NCBI GenBank assembly: GCA_019915015.1
Contig: JAHBBC010000050.1
Location: 62,001 to 126,000, forward strand
From: Auriscalpium vulgare
Taxonomy: Eukaryota > Basidiomycota > Agaricomycetes > Russulales > Auriscalpiaceae
Length of the DNA stretch: 64,000 bases
Direction of reading: 5' to 3'
Both the position numbers and the translations under genes were made by a program. A model generated the notes under the pieces. That model did no database searches. It saw only the letters and a list, made by a program, of their open reading frames with translations, and was not told the origin of the DNA. Below, in pieces: positions 20,753 to 34,752 of the stretch. Numbering within the stretch: the stretch's first letter is position 1; every line of letters begins with the position of its first letter.

Positions 20753-22240
20753 CAGAATGCAAGCTAGGTCTACAAAGGGGGGTCGTCAGCGATGAGGACG
20801 ATGACAATGCGGACGGAAAGGCAGGAAGAAACAGGCAGGGAGGGCGTATGTCAGGTGTATGAGGAAGCGGAGCTATATGGGGGCTGCGCCTGCCATGGTG
20901 GGTGACCAAGGGATATTAGGATCACAGCCGCCAAGAACCAAATAAACCAAAAACCGTCCTGAACCAAGTAGAGGTGTTGCAGGATGTGGCTGCGATTGCC
21001 ACTGCCGAAGAGATGCGCTGACGGGCGAGTATAGCAGGGTGCAGGAGTGACGACGTTGACAGCGCTCCGCAGTCGACAAGAACACAAAGGACGATGGGAG
21101 AAGGGATAACGGGAGAGACACTCACATGTGTGTGTGTTCGAGAAGGAGAGAGACGTAGGAGTGAGGGAGGAAGGGCAATGAAAGCGGGGAGGATGGCGGG
21201 AGAGAGAAAGAGGCAACGGCAGGGGAGCAGAGGAAGGGGCACAGGGCGGGCTGGGCGTGGGAAAGCAGGCGGATGGCGCGTGTGGCTTTTATACCGCACA
21301 ACAACGTGTAAGCGTCGCCGTTCCCTCATCGCTTTACTCAATCCTTCTGCATGTCGTCTTGTTCTCCCGTTGATGTCCTCTACGCGAGCAACGAGTCTAG
21401 GCTGCGCCCCAGTCGCCCAGTCGGCGCACAACAAAAGGTCTTGTTGCCCTTCGGCCACTCTTGGGCGGGTGAAGAGCGCTTGATGCTTGAGCTCGAGGTT
21501 CGAGTCGCAGCTCCAAACGCCTTTCGAAGATTCTGTGATCATCTTGGTTATCGGCTGGACAGGGCCGACGTTGCACCGACCCCGGATTAGATTGATAGAC
21601 GCTGCCCTCGCCCCGGCTATGTAGCCTGCTTCCTTCCCTTGGGTCCCGTCAGGAGCTGCCTCGATACTTCTGCTCGAGTTACCCGTGATGCTCGTCTCCC
21701 ATCCCCAGCACCTCCCCGTGCTTCTGTGCGGATAGCGTGTCCGCTTCCTTGGTCGCTTGGACAGCGCGCAGTGATCCAGCAATTTTCTGAGAATCCTCCG
21801 CTTGTTTCTAGAAATGGCCGCCACCGACGCTTTTCACGGATGGCGCCTGTCAGTGCCATTTCTCGCAGGCTGATACCGCGCGAGAGCAGCGAGGCATCAC
21901 CGGGTGGCGGGGGCGGTGACACACTGCGCAGTGGAGTTTTATGTCAAGCACGTTATCCCATATGTACTTGTATTTCCGTAGCGTCAATTCTTCCCTTTCA
22001 AACACGCGAAGATGCAGTTGAACGCTGAAGACTACAATAGCGGGTGAGCGCGCGGAGATCAGCCCTGATGGATGCACAAGATCGGCCAAGACGGCGCGCT
22101 TATGCCGCGTATAGCAACGAGCCATCTTCCTCTCTCACCGCCTTCGAGTTTCTGGTCAGCTCGTTGTCCCCCGCCTCTCCGCAGGCATCCCACTCCCTTT
22201 GTTCTCGGGTCTCCGCCCCCACACGAGTCGCTCTCCTGCG
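20753..22240. promoter_or_regulatory. Divergent promoter region, casein kinase I / chitin synthase
   Basis: A 1.5-kb region between genes that diverge. It has pyrimidine/purine-skewed tracts near 20,790-21,260, as is common in fungal promoters and 5' UTRs. A 5' UTR intron of the kinase gene is possible. No protein-coding exon is supported. Confidence 0.45.
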
Positions 22241-25200
22241 ATGGCCTACCAACAACCTCACGATCCTTACTACGCCCAACCTCCCCCCGGCAACGCTTAT
22301 ACCTACAGCGCACCCGGAGTCGCGCCTGAATACCCCCCTGCCGGCGGATACCCGTCACACAACACTCCGCTCACCCGCCAGCCCACCCATGAGGACTACG
22401 ATGGGGCTAAATGGGACACCAAATCTTACCACAGCACCCACACTGGCTCGGAAACCCACCTCATTCCCCATTACGAGATGAGCGAGGTCGGCATCCATGG
22501 CGCCCCTCCCGTGCCCGGCCTCCCGTACAATGGCTATAACCAGCCGAACTACCCACCCGTCCAGCAGGGCGGCCGCCCGCCCATGTTCCGCGACCCCAGC
22601 GGCGGGGCGTACTCCGCTGCTCGCCAGAAGATGCTGAACCGCAGGTCAGTTCGGCACGTCGAGCTGCAGCAGGGGAACCTCGTCTTCGATGTTCTAGTCC
22701 CGTCGCATATCGTTCCGAAGAGTTTGGAATTGTCGGAGGAAATGACCAAGATGCGCTACACCGCCGCGACTTGCGACCCCGACGAATTCATGCACTCGAA
22801 ATACTCGCTACGCCCTTACCTGTACAATCGGACAACGGAGCTGTTCATCGTGATGACGATGTACAACGAAGATGAAGTGCTGTTCGTCCGCACTATGAAT
22901 TCGTGTGTATTTGCGTCCTTCTCTCGCAGCGTTACGCTGACCGGATTGCACTCAGCGTTATCAAGAACATCGCGCATCTGTGCAGCCGGAATCGGTCGAA
23001 GATGTGGGGTCCTGAGGGATGGAAGAAGGTGGTTGTCTGCGTTGTGTCTGATGGACGAAGCAAAGTCAACAAGCGGACGCTCCATGTGCTCGCTCTGGTG
23101 CGTGTCCTCGAAATGAATGCGCGTTTCTGTCTAACTCAGCACATCAGATGGGCGTGTACCAAGAAGGCATTGCCAAAGACTCCGTCGGTGGCAAGGACGT
23201 GACCGCCCACATCTTCGAGTGAGTTCTATTGGTCATTAGGCAAGGCTATCTGCCTAACCGCGTTCCTGTTTCTCTCCAGGTATACGTCCAGTGTTGTCGT
23301 CTCCGAACGTGGCGAAGTTTCACAAGGAGCCTGCCCTGTCCAAATCATCTTCTGCCTGAAAGAGCAGAACAAGAAGAAGCTCAACAGTCATAGGTGGTTC
23401 TTCAATGCCTTTGGCCCCCTGATCAAACCCAATGGTTAGCTTTTACGCACCGCAGGCTTTGCCTCAATGCTGATTTTGACCCCCTCACAGTCTGCGTACT
23501 TCTGGATGTTGGGACGAAGCCCACCGGAAAGTCCATATACGAGCTCTGGAAGTGTATGTTGCAAGATCCGCTTTTGTTTTCACTTCCTAAGTCTCTATTG
23601 CAGGCTTTGACAAGCACTCCAATGTTGGCGGTGCCTGTGGAGAGTACGTCGAAGCAGATAAACATGACTGGCGCCGCGAGCTGACGAATTGTGTGCAGAA
23701 TTTGTGTCGAGACAGGACGGGGCTGCTCATTGCTGCTTACGAGCCCTCTGGCAGCGTCCCAGAATTTCGAGGTGACTGCTCTTTCCCACACAATGCACAC
23801 TGTCGTTTACCCCGTTTTCTAGTACAAAATGTCAAACATCCTTGACAAGCCCTTGGAGGTCAGTAATCGCCTTCCTCGCTATGGGTGTTTTACATTTCCT
23901 CATGTCGGCGTCAACAGAGTGTCTTCGGCTACATCAGTGTGCTTCCCGGAGCATTCAGTGCCTATCGGTACAAGGCCCTTCAAAACGGCCCTGACGGGAA
24001 GGGCCCGCTGGCCTCTTACTTCAAGGGAGAGACCATGCACGGAGGTGGCGCTAATGGCGCTGGGTTGTTCGGTCAGCTGCCAAGTCCCTGCGCTGTCTTG
24101 TCACTCTGACCAACGACAACTGCCTTCCAGAGCGTAACATGTATCTTGCGGAAGATCGTATTCTGTGCTTCGAGATCGTGACGAAGAAAAGAGAAGGCTG
24201 GATGTACGTCTCGGCCTTTCCGGCCGGTGCCTGTTACTGTGACAGCTGACGAATTCATTTTCTTCCCATGAAGTTTGAAGTATGTGAAGAGCGCTAAAGC
24301 CGCGACGGATGTGCCTACAACGGTCCCCGAGTTCATATCGCAACGCCGTCGCTGGTTGAACGGCTCGCTCTTTGCGTCCATCCACGCCACCGTTTTCTTC
24401 TTCAGGATCTGGACTTCAGGCCAGAATTTCTTCCGCAAGATTGTTCTTCAGGTCGGTCATTTTAGTTACTGGAACGCAGAGCCTGACCCTTCGCCAGATC
24501 GAGTTCATTTATAATGCCATTCAGCTGATCTTCACGTGGACGTCCTTGGCGAATTTCTACCTCGCCTTCTTCTTCGTGAGTCTCACGTGCTGCCTTGAAG
24601 ACTGAAGACTGTTGCTAAAGAGCACCCAGTTGGTGTCGTCGGCTACATCGGACTCGAACAACGACGCCTTTCATTTCTTGAGCAAGGGAGCGGGCAAGGA
24701 CGTATTCGAAGTATTCCTGAAGGTGATTCGGGCTGGTTTGAAACCCAATAAGCTTCTGATGAGTCTGTCTTCAGCTCTACCTCTCTCTGCTCTTCGTCGT
24801 CACCGTCTGTTCCCTTGGCAATCGTCCTCAGGTGCGTTACTTGGGCTTCGGTGAGAGAGGCACAAGCTGAACTGGTTTCACAGGGCTCAAAATGGACGTA
24901 CGTTTCTGCCATTGTCTTGTTCGGGTTCTGCAACATCATCACGCTCTGGTGTGCGGGCTACACGATCTACCTTGCCGTTCCGCACACCCTCGACGGATGG
25001 AAGAATTTCTCCCAGTAAGTCTGTCATTGTAGACCCATTTTCACAAACAGACTTATGCTTCGAAGTCTTGTTGAGACGAACAAGACTTTCCGGGAGCTCG
25101 TCATCTCCATCGCCGCAACATATGGACTCTACCTTTTCAGCTCGATAATCCATCTTGAGCCATGGCACATGATAACATCGTTCGTTCAGTACCTGTTCTT

Positions 25201-25968
25201 GCTTCCTAGCTGTGAGACCTACTTCTTTGGTCTTGTGAATGTGAAGCTAATCACGGTTTTTAGATGTAAACATTTTGAGTGCGTCTCTTAGCTGAACAAC
25301 GAAAAGCAGAAACTGACGTGACCCTTATCAGTGATGTATGCTATGTGCAACTTGCACGACGTTACTTGGTAGGAGGTACCATTCATTGACATGTACCCAT
25401 GTACTGATTTCGCTCACGATAGGGGTACCAAGGGAGATAACGGGTCGGCCAAGGACCTCGGCGGCGCTAAGAAGGTGAAGGGCGACGATGGCAAAGACGT
25501 CATGGAAGTCGAATTGCCAACGCAACGCGAGGATGTCGACCAGCTGTGGACCGCTGCTCGCTCGTCTCTGCAGCACCCGCCTCCAGTAGAGAAGGAGCAC
25601 CGAGACGCTGCCACCAAGCAAGCTGACCACGACCGAAACAGCCGGACGAACGTAGTCCTGGCTTGGGTCGGCACGAACATGTGCGTGCCGAGCACCTCTT
25701 ATCGCAAATTCCTTGGCTGACTTGCTTGCAGTGCACTCATCGTGATCTTCACGTCCACTGCCTTCACGAATTGGGTGAACAAGCATGTGGAGACGACTGC
25801 GGACGCGAGCTTCAACCCGTATCTGAGCTTCCTCTTCATTGCCTTGTGAGTGCCCACCATCCTCGCTCGCTCAGTATGGGGTTTTACCGTCCCCACAGAG
25901 CTGGCCTGTCCGCCGTTCGGTTTACCGGATCGGTACTGTATCTGGTATTCAGACTGTTTGGATTCTGA
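22241..25968 (+). CDS. Chitin synthase, division 1 (class I-III type)
   Basis: A plasma-membrane glycosyltransferase that polymerises GlcNAc from UDP-GlcNAc into wall chitin. The start at 22241 ([11 protein letters not shown]) opens a disordered Pro/Tyr/Gln-rich N-terminus of about 140 residues. The division 1 N-terminal block ([28 protein letters not shown]) and [15 protein letters not shown] follow. Next come [20 protein letters not shown] and [14 protein letters not shown], the last formed across a short intron at 23644-23698. The core continues with [25 protein letters not shown], the catalytic EDRILCFEI and QRRRWLNGS. Several C-terminal transmembrane helices end with YLVFRLFGF. About a dozen introns are needed. 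The frame stays intact throughout, in contrast to the second chitin synthase at the right edge. Which class within division 1 is not decided. Confidence 0.93.
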
Positions 25969-26358
25969 TCTTTCGGCGGCACCCCTTCGAATTCACTTTT
26001 GTAAGCTACTGTACCGGCTGCAGGTTTCCCTTCGTTCGTATGCTTTATGCGGTAATTTATCATTCTACCCGAACGGGTGTTGGATACCCCTTGTGCAAAT
26101 CGACTTTGCCCCTTCGGCGTATTGTACGAAATGAATCTATTGTTTTCTGCATCTCAGGGTCTGTAATCGATGAATGCGAGGGCTGATATTGCGCGCGGAA
26201 GGGCAGGCTCAGGCCTGGGGTTGCGTGGTACGCGGGCCACGTGAGGCCCGGGTACAGTACGCGAAGTACGTCAGACATTCGGGGCAGTTGTTCACGTTCG
26301 TCGCTTTACAGTTACACCATCTGCCTCGGGCGCATAAATTACAAGAGCTTCGGGCGCC
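25969..26358. other. Intergenic spacer
   Basis: This is 390 bp between two plus-strand genes, holding the chitin synthase 3' end and the NTE1-type promoter. No other feature is seen. Confidence 0.45.
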
Positions 26359-29300
26359 ATGGACGGTGCAACGACCGCCCACCTCGACTCCAACATGGAC
26401 CCAGGAGACCGGCATCCCGTCGTCTCCTTCCTCTCAGCATTCTTCTGGGTTGTCCGTGAGTTGCAATACGGCTCTTCGTGCTTCTCCGCCATTATTGACG
26501 AGTTTCCAGTCTATCTTCTATCATGGGTGAAGGCGTTGATTGCCTTTGCGACGATCACTATTCCCCGGATGATCTATTCCATCCTGTCTTATTCGTTGAC
26601 TCTCACTGTGCGTGCCAGTTGCCTTTCGTGCCTTGCATTCGACTGACCGGCTGGTGATACCTTAGCTCAACTTCTGGTCCTTTGCGATCATATTCGTGCT
26701 CTCAGCAATCACCCTGAACTATTGGATCCGCTTCCGATACCTCAACATCTACACGCATCTCAAGGAGCCTCCGCTCATGAAGCCAGACGCGCAAGAATTA
26801 CATCCGGATGTCAATACCACCGAAACACCACCTGCCTTCCACAACTATCTCGACGAATTTCTGCAAGCTGTGCGCGTCTTTGGTTTCCTGGAGAAACCCG
26901 TGCGTGCTTCGTTTGGTTCAAAGGTCGTATAGTCAGCTCATGCCCCATACAGGTGTTCCATGAGCTAGCTAGACATCTGCAAACGCGTCGGCTCATTGCC
27001 GGAGACAGTATATCGTTGGACCAAGATAAGAGCTTCTACTGCGTCGTCGATGGAATGGTGCAGGTATATGCGCCCTCCGGAAAGCCCGCCGAGTTTCAGA
27101 GTGGCGCATGGGATAACGAGGACATGAATGGCTATGAGCTGATGAACGAAGTCGGAAGTGGAGGCACACTATCCAGCCTTTTCACAATTCTCAGTCTCTT
27201 CACCGAAGACGTGAAGATGAGCTGGCAAGGTGGCGAAACCGACGAGGAAGAGAGTATTCCTACCACAGATGATCCATCGCGTCCCACCAATCGCCCCAAT
27301 CGCGCGGATTCCGACGTTTCGCAACTAGACCTTGATTTGTTGGCTCAAAGAATGCGCTCTCGGTCGCCATCTGTGTCTTCGTCCGGGTCTACAGTACATG
27401 GTGCCGAGCCGATGTCCCCTCCCCTCGCCCACCTAAGGTCTCCTCGAACGGAAGCATCCACCGCTCCTCAGACTCCACGCCGATCGGTACCACCACGACG
27501 AAAGACAACACCGAAGACGCAGATACATCACGGCACTGTTGCTCGAGCGACAGAGGATTCCACCTTAGCAGTTATCCCTGCTGAGGCGTTCCGCCGACTT
27601 ACCAAGAAGTTCCCCAAAGCTAGTGCTCACATAGTCCAGGGTAAGTCTTGCATCACAAGTTCGGATCTGTTCAAGCATCTGATTGTCCATCTAGTCATCA
27701 TGACTCGATTCTCTCGTGTCACATTCAATGCGGCGCACAAGTATCTTGGGTTGACTGCCGAGGTCCTTCGCACGGAGAAAGCCATCAATGATATTGCTTG
27801 TCACCCGTTACCTCGCTCGTTCTACGAGGGAGGCGGAATGCAACAATTACGACAGCGTTTCGACGGCGTTAGTAAACAGGACCACGACGATGTCCACCAG
27901 GAGGATTATTTCAGTCGGTCTTCGTCATCATCCTCGCTGCTTGCCAAGTCTCCAGCAATGGACCGCTTGACATCCGCGCCGAACCTGACAGACAGTCCTG
28001 CTCCTGCCCAGAAGGCAACTTTCCCCCCCGTTCGGTCGCGGTCGTCGCGTCACTTGGTGCAAGCTGGAGATTTGCATAGCTCGACGACAGCCTCCGACGC
28101 GTACAGACCCATTAGTCGTAGTCTCAGCGTGCTCAACACACCTTCCCTCTCTCGCCGTGAGATACCCACGGATACCCACAACTCGAAATTGGTGCACCTG
28201 GAGGAGGATGACTTTGATCTTCGCGAGGAGGTAATGAGGTGCATCGCAGTGTCAATCGGACTTTCGCGGCCTCCACTGAGCGGTGACCTTTCTGTGGAGG
28301 CCTCTCCTGCCTTCTCTGCCACTGAGGGTGGACGCACCACTCGCGCGGAACTATTCCCGTCTTCCTTTGGTTCTCTGTCCCTACTAGACATGGGCGATGA
28401 TGGTTCCAGTATGACAGGAGGCTCGTCGTCCATCACTGCTGACGGCGGATATATGAATGGGCTCGATAACGAGGTTGAGATTCTATTCTACTCGGCAGGG
28501 ACACATCTTGCTAAAGCCGGTGAACGGGACACTGGTATGCTTCATTCTGGCACTGCACGTACGTTGTCAGCCTCTAACAGTTGCCCACAGGTTTGTTTTA
28601 CGTCATTGAGGGCTTTCTTGACATATCGCTGCCTTCGGAAGGACGTGATCCTCCTGAAAAGACCAAGCATTCGAGGGCTCCGACATCAGACTCCTTATAT
28701 GAGTCTGAAAGCGACGACGGGTCCAGCGCGGCCTCAGGGCGAAAGACATCCAAGAAACGGGCGTCCGGAACCACGCATAATGCATCTCCACCGAAAGGCC
28801 GCCAACCACTTTTCACGGTGAAACCCGGCGGCATCGCTGGCTATCTCGGTATGTGATTTTCATATGCCGAGGTGCATGACTTATGGCGATATCCAGCGTC
28901 CTTGTCCCATACTGCATCCTACGTCGATATTGTGGCCAAAACTGATACTTACGTTGGATTCCTGCCTCATCATGCCCTGGAGCGTCTGCTGGAGAAGCAG
29001 CCCATCGTCTTACTGACATTGGCAAAACGACTGATATCCCTACTGTCGCCTCTCGGTGCGAACCTCTATGTCGCGAGATCTATGCATCACCTGACTTTCT
29101 TCGCAGTCTTGCAAATCGACGCATCTCTGGACTGGATGCAAGTCAACGCAGGCCAAGTGCTCTGGCGGGATGGCGATGTCAGCGATAGCTTCTATATCGT
29201 CATCAACGGGCGACTTCGTGCAATCACAGAGAGCGAGCAAGGCGGAGTCAACATAGTTGCTGAATACGGTCAAGGTGATACGGCCGGGGAGATTGACGTG

Positions 29301-31849
29301 ATCACGAGTACGCCGCGGCGAAATACGGTGCATGCAATTCGTGACACCGAACTAATTCGTATGCCGCAAACACTTTTCAACGCAATTTCATCAAGGTAAG
29401 TGAATAGCATTTGCTCTGCCTCTTGTATCTAAGCCTCGTTGTCAGGAACCCTCAGACTACCGCCCTGTGAGTCCTCAGTCACTCGGCCTTGAAGCCTCAC
29501 TTACGCCTTGCTCAGGTTGTTACGCATGATTGCGTCGCGAGTTAAAAGTGAGATCGATTCTTCCTCAATCGCCAGGTCACGCAATACACCTACCGAGATC
29601 CGCCGCAATAACGCCAATCTGAAGACCGTGGCCGTTCTTCCGGTCTCTCGGTCCGTACCGGTGGATGCTTTCGCCCGAAAGCTCCATTCCGCACTCGAGA
29701 GCATTGGCGCTTCAACATCGTACTTGAATCAAGCTTCGGTGTCGAGCATACTAGGACGACATGCGTTCACCAGAATGGGCAAGCTGAAGACGGCGGCTTG
29801 GTTAGCGGACCAAGAGCAGAGATATAAGATCGTGCTCTATGTCGCGGACTCGGCGGTCAGCAGTTCTTGGACACAGACATGCGTTCGTCAGGTGGGTTTT
29901 GCATCCTTCCCGGATCTTCAGGGCGCTGACGGCAGTCTAGGCCGACTACGTTCTGCTAGTGGGAATGGGTGATGACCCTTCCATTGGAGAGTACGAACGT
30001 CTGTTGCTCTCCATGAAGACGACAGCCCGAAAGGAGCTCGTGCTCCTGCATCCAGATCGTTCCGTTCTCGCAGGTTCGACTCGCGAGTGGCTGAAGGTTT
30101 GTCGGTCGTCACCTCTATACCGAGTACTAATCACATTCAAGCCAGAGTCGTCCTTGGGTCCACCAACACATCCACGTTGAATTGCCAGTATGTCGACTTC
30201 CGATGTTCCAGCTCTGCCACATCACTGATGGTAAATGTCTTTTTAGGGGCTGAAGATGACGGTACCCAAACCATCCGTTCAGCCTCCGTCACAAGATCCG
30301 GCCGCTGTCGCCGCCTTGAAAACTCTCAAAGACCGAGTTCAGAACGAGATCCAGAAATACCGCGGCAGTCGTGCCGATGTGCGACCTCAGCGCCAGCCAC
30401 ATTCGAATGACTTCGCAAGGGTCGCGCGGAGAATCTGCGGGACATCGATAGGACTTGTTCTTGGGGGAGGAGGTGCGCGCGGTATCTCACATCTCGTAAG
30501 GCACATTGCTCGTAGTCCCGTCTATTGCCAATACTTATACACAGTCGTTCCAACAGGGTGTTCTGCGGGCTTTGGAAGAGTTCGGGGTTCCCATCGACCA
30601 TATCGGCGGTGCGTATCAATCGTTGTCGATCAGTCAGAGGGTGTTCATCGGTCCTCAGGTACGAGTATCGGGGCTTTCATTGGCGGTCTCTACGCCAAAG
30701 AAGGAGACCTTATCTGGAGTGCTGGAAGAGCCAAGCAGTTCAGTGGGCGAATGGGAAATATCTGGAGGATGCTATCGGATGTCACATATCCGTTGGTCGC
30801 CTATACCACGGTACGTCTCTCTCATGTATATACGGCGATTTCTCACAAATCTGCCGGATCAGGGACACGAGTTCAATCGCTCACTGTACAAGGTAACATC
30901 TGCATTCTTACGATTTCGGTTCTAGCTAAGACCGCCTAGGCATTCTACGATCTGCATATCGAGGACATGTGGCTGCCATTTTTCTGTAACTCCGCCAACA
31001 TAAACAACTCGCGGATGGAGATACATGAAACAGGCTATGCATGGCGATTCATACGCGCCTCCATGACCCTGGTTGGCCTGCTTCCTCCACTGTGCGACAA
31101 CGGTAACATGTTGGTAGACGGCGGATATCGTGAGTAAATTTTGTGCTTCCTCCAATGCCTGTAAACTCATCGCCGGCGATAGTGGACAATTTGCCCGTGC
31201 GTCCTGGACATTTTCTCATCTCTCTAATCTTATTAACCTCGCTCAGGTGTCTACAATGTTTGACATGGGAGCCAGTGCCGTCTTCGCGGCTGACGTGGGC
31301 TCGGTGAGTGGTATTGGAAGCGAGAATGCCGAAGTGCACTGACGCATGGCTATCAGATCGATGATAACTCCCCCAGAAACTTTGGCGATACTGTGTCCGG
31401 CTGGTGGCTTCTTGTGAACCGTTGGAACCCTTTCTCGAATGCGAGAACCATACCGGCCATCACGGAAATTCAGAGCCGGCTGGCGTAGTATGTGTTCTCA
31501 CCCATATATTGAAGGCAGCTTCTGACATTGATTTCGCCCCCAGCGTGTCGAGCGTTCGGACCTTGGAAGAAGCGAAGGTCAGCCGCGGCTGTTTGTACAT
31601 GGCAGTGCCCGTGCAAGAGGTGAGTTCAGATCCGGCATGTCTGGGGGCACTATTTGAGAGCAGTCACAGTATGGTACGCTTCAGTGGAGCAAGTACGAGG
31701 AGATACAGCAAAAAGGGTACGAGGAGGCGCTGAAAATGCTTGAGAAGTGGGAGGAGGAAGGAAAACTGCCATCAGGGTACATCGAAGGGAAGGACGCGGT
31801 GCAGAAAGGGAAGAAAAAAGGTCAGAGTGCGAGGCGAAACTCAATCTAG
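26359..31849 (+). CDS. NTE1: Lysophospholipase NTE1 (neuropathy-target-esterase type, patatin domain)
   Basis: An ER-membrane serine esterase that deacylates phosphatidylcholine to glycerophosphocholine. The start at 26359 opens a short N-terminus with transmembrane helices ([19 protein letters not shown] and [20 protein letters not shown]). Three cyclic-nucleotide-binding-like domains follow. The first begins at [13 protein letters not shown], with a long Ser-rich insert. The later ones carry [15 protein letters not shown] and [22 protein letters not shown]. The patatin domain has the oxyanion loop [11 protein letters not shown], the nucleophile motif [17 protein letters not shown] (Ser) and the partner Asp in LVDGGY, so the Ser-Asp dyad is intact. 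The protein ends in a basic tail. The gene has many small introns, including one directly before GTSIG. Domain order and size agree with fungal NTE1. Confidence 0.93.
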
Positions 31850-32044
31850 TGTAAATTATCACAAGGACATTGCATAGGTGTACACATAGGCTCTGTAGCA
31901 TATCAATATTACACGCTTTGGCTTGGAAGACTGGGGCGAGCCGCGAGACGAGGTGTTGCTGATGAAGGTGCTCCGAGTTCGGAGGCCGCGGGCCGAGGCG
32001 GCTTCCGCGCCGCTCACTTGGCTCTGATCGGGGACACGGCCGCC

Positions 32045-34752
32045 ATGGCTGCGCCCACCACCACAGCGGAAGAGTCCAGTCCCCCAACACTCAACGACGT
32101 CCTCGACGTGTCCTTGCTCAAGGAGATAGCCCGGAACTCTCTCATCCACGCTCTCAATTCAGTACGTCGGCTACATCTCGAGAAGCAGCACATGCCAGTT
32201 AACCCGCGAAACCCGCGTTCAGGTCAATGGTGGGAAGACCCTCGTTCTTGACCCGTCGTTGGCGGGCCCGTTGAGTCTTGTGACGGAGGTCTCATTGCTT
32301 CAGGTGAGTGTTAGCAACGTGTTCATCTAGCAGCCCATCTTACCTGCGGCTCGTAGCAACATGGCGTCGACAAGATGTTCTGGTTGGAGGCAGGCCCGCT
32401 CGCCGCCGTGACCACCAACATTGTGTACCTCTGTCGGCCACGCATCACTTGGGTGAAGATTATAGCCGGTATGTTCCCTCAACGGCTTCTCAGGCACCGG
32501 TCTGGGTGAATCAGTAAGAACGTCAGACCAAATCAAGCGCCACGCAAGGGAGTCGAAGAAGCACACATACACGCTGCTCCTTGTACCCCGCATTTCCACC
32601 CTTGTGACTCGCGTTCTCGAAGAAGAAGGCGTACTGGGTGACGTGACAATATCTTCCTACAACCTACAGTTCATTCCGATTGCCGACGATGTCATTTCCC
32701 TTGAGAACGACAACGCGTTCAAGGAGATATGGGTGGTGTGTTATGCAGGCTCGGATGGGTGTCGAGGTACTGAATGCGAAATTCCCATAGGATGGCGATG
32801 AGACCGCTGTGTACGACGCGTCACAGGCTCTCCACTCCCTGCAGAAGCTGTTCGGTTTGTTCCCTAGAATTGTGGGGAAAGGAGACTGTGCAGCGGTAGG
32901 AACCACTCCACATCCACGGTGCTATTTTCTGAGCAGGCATTCTAGCGCCTGACAGATCTGCTTCTTCGACACACAAGCCTCGCGTCCAATACCGGCCCAG
33001 AGACTGCCCTCGCAACCTCAGTCAAGTTCGATTCCCTGGTGGTCATCGACCGCCGTGTGGACATGATCACACCGTTCTTGACTCAGCTCACGTATGAGGG
33101 TCTTATTGATGAGGTTGTCGGCATCAAGAATTGTATGTCGTATTCAACGTTGCCTAGTATGGTCTAACTTGTTTTCAGGTCATGTCGAAGTGCCTGTGTC
33201 CCTTTTGAATGCCCCATCCAATCCCGCCGCTCCACCCTCCGCAGCGTCTACGTCCACAGCGCCCGCGCCCGCTCTTGCAAAAGAGAAAAAGAGGAAGCAT
33301 CACCTGTCATCTGCAACGGATCCAATATATGCGGAGCTGCGTGACCTCAATTTCGCCTCTGTAGGGAAACGCCTCAACAGAGTCGCCCGGCGCCTGGACG
33401 AGGACTACAAGGTAGGTCCCTAACGAGAAATTATGCTCACAACACTAATCACGGAATATGTCGCAGGCGCGACATCAGGCCCAATCAGTGGCTCAGTTAC
33501 GTGACTTCGTTGGCAAGCTAGGCGGCCTGCAGTCAGAGCACCAAGCTCTTCGCCTCCGTGCGTGCTCATCATCTGTTTACCCGGGCGTTGACGGATCAAT
33601 TGTTCCCGTCGACCAGACACTGGGCTGTCGGAGATCATCGTACCGTTCACGCGGACCGACGTATTCAATAAGTCATTGGAGATCCAACAAAGTGAGCGGC
33701 GCGCTGCGGTCCATTCTGCGCTGTCGTGTTCTGATCTGCGTAGACCTGCTGGCATCTTATGACGTGCCCGGGCAAGTGACTGCCATTGAAGAGCTACTGG
33801 CGCAGGGCGCTGACATGCAACTGGTGATACGGCTTCTGTGTCTTGCCAGCATCACGTCCGGGGGGATCAGAAGCAAGACACTCGAGAACATCAAGCGCGA
33901 AATCCTGCAGGTAGGTCTACACGTCTCTCGTGGGAAGGGTCCTTATATATACTTTACCAGACGTATGGTTACAACTTCCTTCCCCTGCTGCTTTCTCTCG
34001 CCTCGCCACCGCTCGCCGTTCTACTGCCGAACCCCCTGCCCGCGTCGACGCCTGCGGCCGTTGCCGATGCGAAATACCCATTTGTCGCTCTGAGGAAGTC
34101 CCTGCGCCTCCTCCTCGACGGCAACGAGTCGCTCGACGAGTTGGAGAACGACATTAGCTATGTGTACTCTGGATACGCGCCTATCAGCGTGCGCTTGGTG
34201 CAGTGTGTTGCGCAAAAGGGCGGTGTTCTAAGCAATCCCGCTGGGAAGCAGAAGGGGCCGGAGGAGGACACTGACGCCTCTAAACCAGCCGCTGCCAAGG
34301 TCCACGCGCATCCCATTGTCGGCTTCAAGGGCTTCGAGGATGTCATTGCGAGTATACCTGGCAAGACAGTTGATGTCGTTCAGCAGGGAGCGAGCTCCGC
34401 GGGCGGCGATGTTTCAACTTCCTCATTATGTGAGCTAGTCCGCACCGACTGTGAACCCTGTTTTTGACGCTGGATCATATCCCAGTACCTCAACGAGACC
34501 AGACAACCATCACGGCCGTGTTTTTCGTTGGCGGTTGCACATACACGGAAATTGCCGCTCTGCGGTGGGCAGGCCGCCAGAATCAAGGTAAGCGCAGCGA
34601 TATCAGCTTCTTTGCGGAAGCAATGACTGATGACCCACTCAGGGCGTAAGTTCCTGATTGCTACTACGGGTATTGTGAACGGGGCGAGCATTGTGGAGGG
34701 AATTGCGGGCGTTGGGCGGGCGGCGACCGGTACAAAGGACGCCAGCTTGTGA
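32045..34752 (+). CDS. VPS33: Vacuolar sorting protein Vps33 (Sec1/Munc18 family)
   Basis: Vps33 is the SM-protein subunit of the HOPS/CORVET tethers and promotes SNARE assembly at the vacuole and endosome. The model starts at the ATG at 32045 ([21 protein letters not shown]). It covers [78 protein letters not shown] and [21 protein letters not shown]. The C-terminal blocks are [17 protein letters not shown] and [19 protein letters not shown], typical of Vps33. About a dozen introns join in frame. An Ala/Pro/Lys-rich insert lies near residues 250-290. The long plus-strand neighbours are unrelated. Confidence 0.93.

Noticed and set aside
21617..22028. Overlapping frames on both strands between casein kinase I and chitin synthase
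   Set aside because: They show no conserved domain and lie in the divergent promoter region. They appear to be chance frames.
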